Shown piece by piece: positions 59,766 to 64,000 of a stretch of 64,000 nt of DNA. The notes under the pieces were generated by a model. The model saw only the letters and a program-made list of their open reading frames with translations. It searched no databases and was not told the origin of the DNA. The stretch covers positions 146,001 to 210,000 of the forward strand of contig NW_027183572.1 in the NCBI RefSeq assembly GCF_041296385.1. The letters are read 5' to 3'. The position numbers and the translations under genes are program-made. Origin of the DNA: Aphelocoma coerulescens. Taxonomy: Eukaryota > Chordata > Aves > Passeriformes > Corvidae. Position 1 is the first letter of the stretch, and every line of letters begins with the position of its first letter.

Positions 59766-61280
59766 TCAATCTTCTTTCACATGTGCAACCACCCTCCCCC
59801 TTCCTCGGTTTCCTCTGTTCTGGCGGTCTTCTTGTCTTCTTTCTGGGCACTCATTTTTCCAATGGCCGGACCTTCCACAAATCGCGCATTGGTCTCTACC
59901 TAGCCGGGGTGGGCCCTGTCTGGGAGGTCCTCGTCTGGGGGGTCCTTGTCTAAGTTTTCCTCTATTCCCTTCTTCTACTACTGCTACTAATCTCCTCATC
60001 CCTTGCTTGTAACTTTCTTCTCGATTACTGAATACCCTCCAAGCTGCATCTAATAGAGTTTCTAAATTCCTCCCTTCTGGCCCCTGAAGTTTCTGTAATT
60101 TACGTCTGATATCTCCTGTGGATTGCCCTATAAACAAAGATACCAGCTGTTGTACCCCTACCTCGGTCCCAGCATCCAGCGATGTGTTACGGCGCATTGC
60201 ATCCCTCAGACGATCCAGGAATTCGGATGGTCACTCGGAAGGACCCTGTCTTATTGCGTACAAAGCTGACCAGTTTAGGGTCTTGGGAATAGCCCTTTCC
60301 ACCCCTTTTGCTATCCATTCTTGATAACCTTTTAATTTCTTTAATTCAGCTGTTCTATTCGGATTCCAGTGTGGTTCCTGGAGTGGGAAGTAATCTTTTA
60401 CATCTAATTGTTGCGTTTTGTAATAATCCTCTGCCAAGTCTCGAGCTGTTTTCAAAACTAACTGTCTTTCTGTCTCTGTTAGTCCACCCAATAATAATTG
60501 TATATCAGCCCAATCTGGATTATGCTGTTTAATTATAAGTCGCAAGCGCTCAGCGGTACCCGCTGGATCATTTCGGTAATTTTTGGCAATATTATACCAT
60601 GCATCCAGGTCAGCAGTAGAGAAAGGTACTCTAATCAACATTGTATCCCCATCAGGTGCCACCGCCTCTCTCAGGGGTGCCATCAGTACCTGTTTCCTGG
60701 TTCGGGACGAGACAGGACTGCCCGGGGGAGAGGGGGTTGGCACTGGTGTTCCTTCTGAGTCCGCATCCTCTTCCTGTCTCCTAAGGGGAGGCTTAAGCAA
60801 ATCGGTTAATTCATCATCATCTTGTCCCTGAGCTGCTGCTTGATAGACTTTGTCTGACCTTGTGCATCTCTGGCCTATGCTGCACGATGAGCAGCAGCGC
60901 TTAATTCTTCTTTGGCCCTTTTTATTTTCTTTTTCCAGAGCTAACACCATAGGATCACTGGGGGGTTTGATTCCACAATCTCTCTGCCATTCAGGGTGTT
61001 TTTGGAGAGAGAAAAATGCATCAACGTAGGAAACTTCTTCCCATTTACCTTCCCGCCTCAGAAACAGCATTAGCTGAAGCAAAGTATTATAATCTAAAGT
61101 TCCATTAGATGGCCATTTGGCTTCATTTTCTAATTTATACAGTGGCCACCACTGGGTACAATATTTTATAAGGGTTCTTTTATTTTCTCTGCCTCCAGCT
61201 CCTACTATCTCCTTCCAATGGGCTAGAATACAGCTGAGCGGGCTTGCTCTGGGGATTTCCTTACTTTGTCTGGTTCCCAT
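59766..61280 (-). pseudogene. gag: Retroviral gag with one premature in-frame stop
   Basis: The frame begins MGTRQSK, with a glycine at position 2 suited to myristoylation, as in matrix proteins. It runs through a basic/cysteine patch, an acidic and proline-rich stretch, and a capsid-like region (VPFSTADLDAWYNIAKNY, LLGGLTETERQ). It ends with one CCHC zinc knuckle (CAICGRSGHWKNEC) and an arginine-rich tail. A TGA at 60231-60233 interrupts the frame after residue 349; the same frame resumes directly and runs to the terminal TGA at 59766-59768. The TGA lies where a CpG-type C-to-T change would produce it. One zinc knuckle and a pol frame continuous with gag fit gammaretrovirus-like elements. 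I saw no clear PPxY or PTAP late motif. Confidence 0.88.
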
Positions 61281-61638
61281 CCCATTTGAGCATACTCAAA
61301 TGCTGTGCCACCCCCTTTGGGTCACCTGTATCCTGTGCCTTTTGCCAAGGCTGCTTTGCTGCTTGAAATCTCCTTTTTTTTTTTTTTCCCCCAGCTTCCA
61401 CAAAATCTGCACTGAGCTTACACCCACACACAAAGCAGGGAGTCCTTTCTATCACTCGAGCAGATAGGACACATGAATGGAGAGAGCTTCGTCCCCTAGT
61501 GTTATCTCGTTTCCACCCAAATCTTTCTTCACACTCTCTCACAGTTCTTTCCCAATTTTCTTCCCGAACCTCCCAAACCTCAGGCACCAAATGCGACTTC
61601 CCACACACAATCTTTAAAATCTCAGGCTCAAAATACAA
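61261..61638 (-). CDS. Open frame in the leader, overlapping the gag start
   Basis: A 125-codon frame upstream of gag, in a different frame, overlapping the gag ATG by 20 bases. It contains a PCFVCGCKL cysteine cluster and then a lysine run encoded by a 14-A homopolymer (plus-strand T run, 61374-61387). Some retroviruses have upstream gag-extended products, but a length change in the homopolymer could equally have separated this piece from gag. Function unknown. Confidence 0.35.
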   Translation of the reverse strand: MYFEPEILKIVCGKSHLVPEVWEVREENWERTVRECEERFGWKRDNTRGRSSLHSCVLSARVIERTPCFVCGCKLSADFVEAGGKKKKRRFQAAKQPWQKAQDTGDPKGVAQHLSMLKWDGNQTK

Positions 61639-62443
61639 ACTTTACACTGCATTAATATCCATGCAACCTGCCACCCTCCCGTTGAATAAAAGGTTCTGAT
61701 ACATCCACAAGAACAAGCTATTCCACGTACTCTTTCAAACTCTAAATTCTCTGCTGCTGGTTGCTCTCAATCAAAAGCACTAATCTTCCTGCAGAGGTTC
61801 TCCCAGTCAAGATTCCAAATTCAACGAACAAGCACTCTTCCAAACAAATGTCTCAATATCACACTCTCAAACAACACACGGCAACACGCAAGCTTCCTGT
61901 TTTACAAACGAAGAGGCGACCTAATACACACCCACACCCATAAAAGCAGTCCGACAGCAACCAATGTCTGCACAGACATAAAAGCAACACAACAACATTC
62001 AAACCAGCTACTAGTAGCAAAAATGTTCACAACACTCACTTGTAATAGCTTCAGGGTCCCGCTTATACTTTCCCAACACAGTAACAAGTTCCACTGGGAC
62101 CCCCCTGGAATCACCCGATCCACTCTCAGGATCGCGAGCGGCCGCTCTATCGGTCGGCGATTCCCCCTTGCCGGCTCCGTAGCCGGTTGCTTGCAAGCCC
62201 CACCTTTACCCTCACAGGGACTGTGCTGTGCGTGGGACGTCTCCTCACGGCTTACCAGCAGCCCTGGCCACGCGTACGACTTACCGGCACCTTAAATGCA
62301 AAACATACCGTTTGTCCATAGCTTCAGCAGGTCGTTGTCTGTCCGCAGCAGTGAGCGAGCTGAGGGGAGGAGATCCTCCAGGAAAGCCCTGGGGCGCGCC
62401 TAGGATGTCCTCTCCTCAGTCAATCCTGCAGCCGGACAGAGTT
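61639..62443 (-). other. Proviral leader with candidate splice donors
   Basis: Non-coding 5' leader. On the minus strand, CCG|GTAAGT (plus 62279-62285) is a near-consensus donor that could serve the env message. GCTG|GTAAGCC at about 62250 and AA|GTGAGTG at about 62035 are alternatives. Packaging signals are expected here but cannot be identified by eye. Confidence 0.5.
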
Positions 62444-62461
62444 TCTCCTGGCTGCTCGCCA
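62444..62461 (-). other. Candidate primer binding site
   Basis: The minus strand reads TGGCGAGCAGCCAGGAGA two bases after the 5' LTR. It begins with the TGG that pairs with a tRNA CCA end. I could not match it to a specific tRNA with confidence. Confidence 0.6.
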
Positions 62462-62463
62462 AA

Positions 62464-63025
62464 TGAAAAGCGGAAAGGACTCCACTACTAAATAAGTAGT
62501 AAAGTAGGTGGGTATGCTTTATTCCAGCGCTGGGACGCACGGGGGATCGCTCCTCCAAAATCACGCGTGCCGACAGCTGCATTCAGCTCGGTATTTACTG
62601 GGTTACAAGTTCCATATTCATTAAGTTTCCTAACAAACTCATACATATTCATCACCTAGCCCCGCCCAGCCTCGCTTGGTTTTATAGTGAACTCAAAAGT
62701 CATTTACATCCGCGTAGCGCTTGTGCAGTGTTGTTTGGGGGTTGTGGTAGGGGTCTCTCGGGGGTCTTGTGATGAAGTCAGGGGAGTCTTCCTCGTCTGA
62801 ACTTTTCACCTTTCTCTCCTGCGCATGCTCTTTTATACCTTTGGCCTGGGTTTAAGCTTTGGCACTGGTTTGAGCTAGTTTTGGGATGAGGCAGGATGTC
62901 TGTCTGAGACTCCCGCTGGTCTTATCAGCGGTCTCTTATCTTTTCTTCCTGCTCTGCTATGCTGACCAAGCTAGATGCATTGTTCCTGACAAACGAATTC
63001 TTCTGCTCCCCATCCCCCTGATTCA
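62464..63025 (-). mobile_element. 5' LTR of the provirus
   Basis: A 562-bp LTR, colinear with 53509-54072. It shares TATAAAAG and both AATAAA signals and lacks two bases in the TTCTCTC run. Presence of both LTRs with an internal region and paired flanks shows a complete provirus. Confidence 0.93.
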
Positions 63026-63029
63026 ATGC
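63026..63029. repeat. Right target-site duplication of the provirus (ATGC)
   Basis: Pairs with ACGC at 53505-53508, allowing one transition. Confidence 0.6.
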
Positions 63030-63425
63030 CTCCTGGAATCTCCCAGAGTCTTTCCATCTCTGGTTTAGGTGCTTTATATCCCAGCTGGGATCCCAAGGCT
63101 GCTCCCAGTTGGGTACCTGAGGTGATTTTTCTCTTTTGAAGGAAAGTGCATCCCTTGGGATGCAGATGGAGCCTTCTCAAACATTGCCTGGAGGTTTCAA
63201 CTCTGATTCCAGGACCTGAAGTCCTGGGTAGCAGCCCCACACTGCTCCAGTGCTGGTACCAGAGACGATATTTTGATTTTTGCAGTTCCTGGATCTTCCT
63301 GGATCAACCTGAGGCTCCTGCTGGGATTGTCCTGGAGTGTTTAAGATGTGATTTCAGGATCTGAAATGTCTTCTGTCAGCCCCAGACTCCTTCAAGGCAG
63401 GTACGGAGATGATTTTTCATTTTCA
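63030..63425 (+). repeat. Degenerate repeat of about 145 bp, three copies
   Basis: GGTACCTGAGGTGATTTTTC (about 63111), GGTACCAGAGACGATATTTT (about 63254) and GGTACGGAGATGATTTTTC (about 63400) are each preceded by a C-rich CCCA-GCTCC-type phrase and spaced 143-146 bp. Copies are strongly diverged. Confidence 0.6.
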
Positions 63426-63765
63426 TAGATTCTGCAGGCTCTGTGAGTGGGCTGCTGCTGGACGCAGAGGCCGCCTTGGCGCCCTGGTGCAGGGCGGGCA
63501 CAGGGCTGGGCAGCGCCCCTGGTGCTGCCGAGTGCCGGGCAGGGCTGGCCGGGGCCGTGGCGCTGGCAGGGCTGCCCGGCTGCAAGGGCCGGCCAGGAGA
63601 GCAGCGGCCCCACTGCGGCCCTTGTCCCTGCCAAAGCCCCCAGGCCAGGCCAAAATGGCTCGGCTGCTGCTGGAGCTGTGGGGCTGCAGGGCCATGGCGG
63701 CCCCTCCTTGTCCACATGGAGGGACGAGGCCCGGCCCTGGCAGCCCTGAGGCGGCTGCTGCTGCA
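63426..63765. other. GC-rich stretch before the purine tract, possible exon or promoter
   Basis: CpG-containing GC-rich sequence with several open frames. Candidate ATGs at 63655 and 63716 open different frames; that at 63716 runs into the acidic repeat. No domain is recognised. Confidence 0.35.
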
Positions 63766-64000
63766 GCTGAGACCGGAACAGGAGGAGCAGGAGCAGGAGG
63801 AGGGGGCTGAGGGGGAGGAGGGGGCTGAGGGGGAGGAGGAGGCTGAGGGGGAGGATGACGAGGAGGAGGATGAGGAGGAGGAGGCAGACGAGCAGGACGA
63901 GGAGGAGGAGGAGAAGGTGGAGAAGGAGGAGGTAGAGGAGGAGGAGGAGGAGGAGGAGGAGGAGGAGGAGGAGGAGGACGAGGAGGACGAGGAGGAGGAG
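63766..64000 (+). repeat. Polypurine GAG/GGA repeat, cut by the window end
   Basis: Almost entirely G and A, changing from GGAGGAGGGGGCTGAGGGG repeats to pure GAG runs. In the frame of the ATG at 63716 it would encode a continuous glutamate-rich chain with some D, G and A, still open at position 64000. It could be a coding acidic tract or simply a microsatellite. Confidence 0.85.

Overview
This window looks like avian, most probably songbird, nuclear DNA. It carries two intronless olfactory receptor coding exons of the bird-expanded OR14 type, a C2H2 zinc-finger gene of a type common in passerines, a probable MHC class II beta leader exon, a nearly complete endogenous retrovirus, several solo LTRs, and a large tandem satellite. 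No bacterial-type gene, CRISPR array, tRNA or rRNA was seen. The mix of OR, zinc finger, MHC fragment and satellite resembles the MHC microchromosome (chromosome 16) of birds; that placement is inference.

Layout. 1-30,620 is a head-to-tail array of about 14 copies of a 2.18-2.22 kb unit. About 0.8 kb of each unit is itself a 37-bp minisatellite. The array has a higher-order structure: four-unit periods of 8,757 bp on the left and two-unit periods of about 4,397 bp on the right. It ends in a rearranged stub. The short open frames in it are repeat-borne and I do not call them genes. 31,793-32,761 is an intact olfactory receptor. 34,901-36,247 is a solo LTR inside a CTATATG-type microsatellite. 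36.3-40.9 kb is AT-richer sequence in which I recognise nothing. 41.0-44.2 kb is GC-rich and holds an orphan MHC class II-like leader exon between two copies of a purine-rich module, followed by a two-exon zinc-finger gene with a frameshift. 47,355-48,287 is a second olfactory receptor, a close paralogue of the first, in which the DRY arginine is replaced by cysteine. 49.27-50.45 kb is a minus-strand LTR with an internal 39-40 bp repeat expansion. A five-copy relic of the satellite's 37-bp repeat lies just beyond it. 52.05-52.62 kb is an ACTGGGA minisatellite.

53,509-63,025 is a minus-strand provirus with a gammaretrovirus-like gag-pol layout: LTR, primer-binding-site candidate, leader, gag, pol, env, polypurine tract, LTR. 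The LTRs differ at about a dozen positions. gag has one premature stop and pol has one frameshift, but the 703-codon env frame is intact and lacks the usual gammaretroviral TM landmarks. The last 250 bases are an acidic, purine-only GAG repeat that runs off the window.

The items most worth a second look are the intact atypical env in a broken provirus, the change in higher-order period across the satellite, the same 37-bp repeat family occurring both in the array and 20 kb away, and the orphan MHC leader exon.
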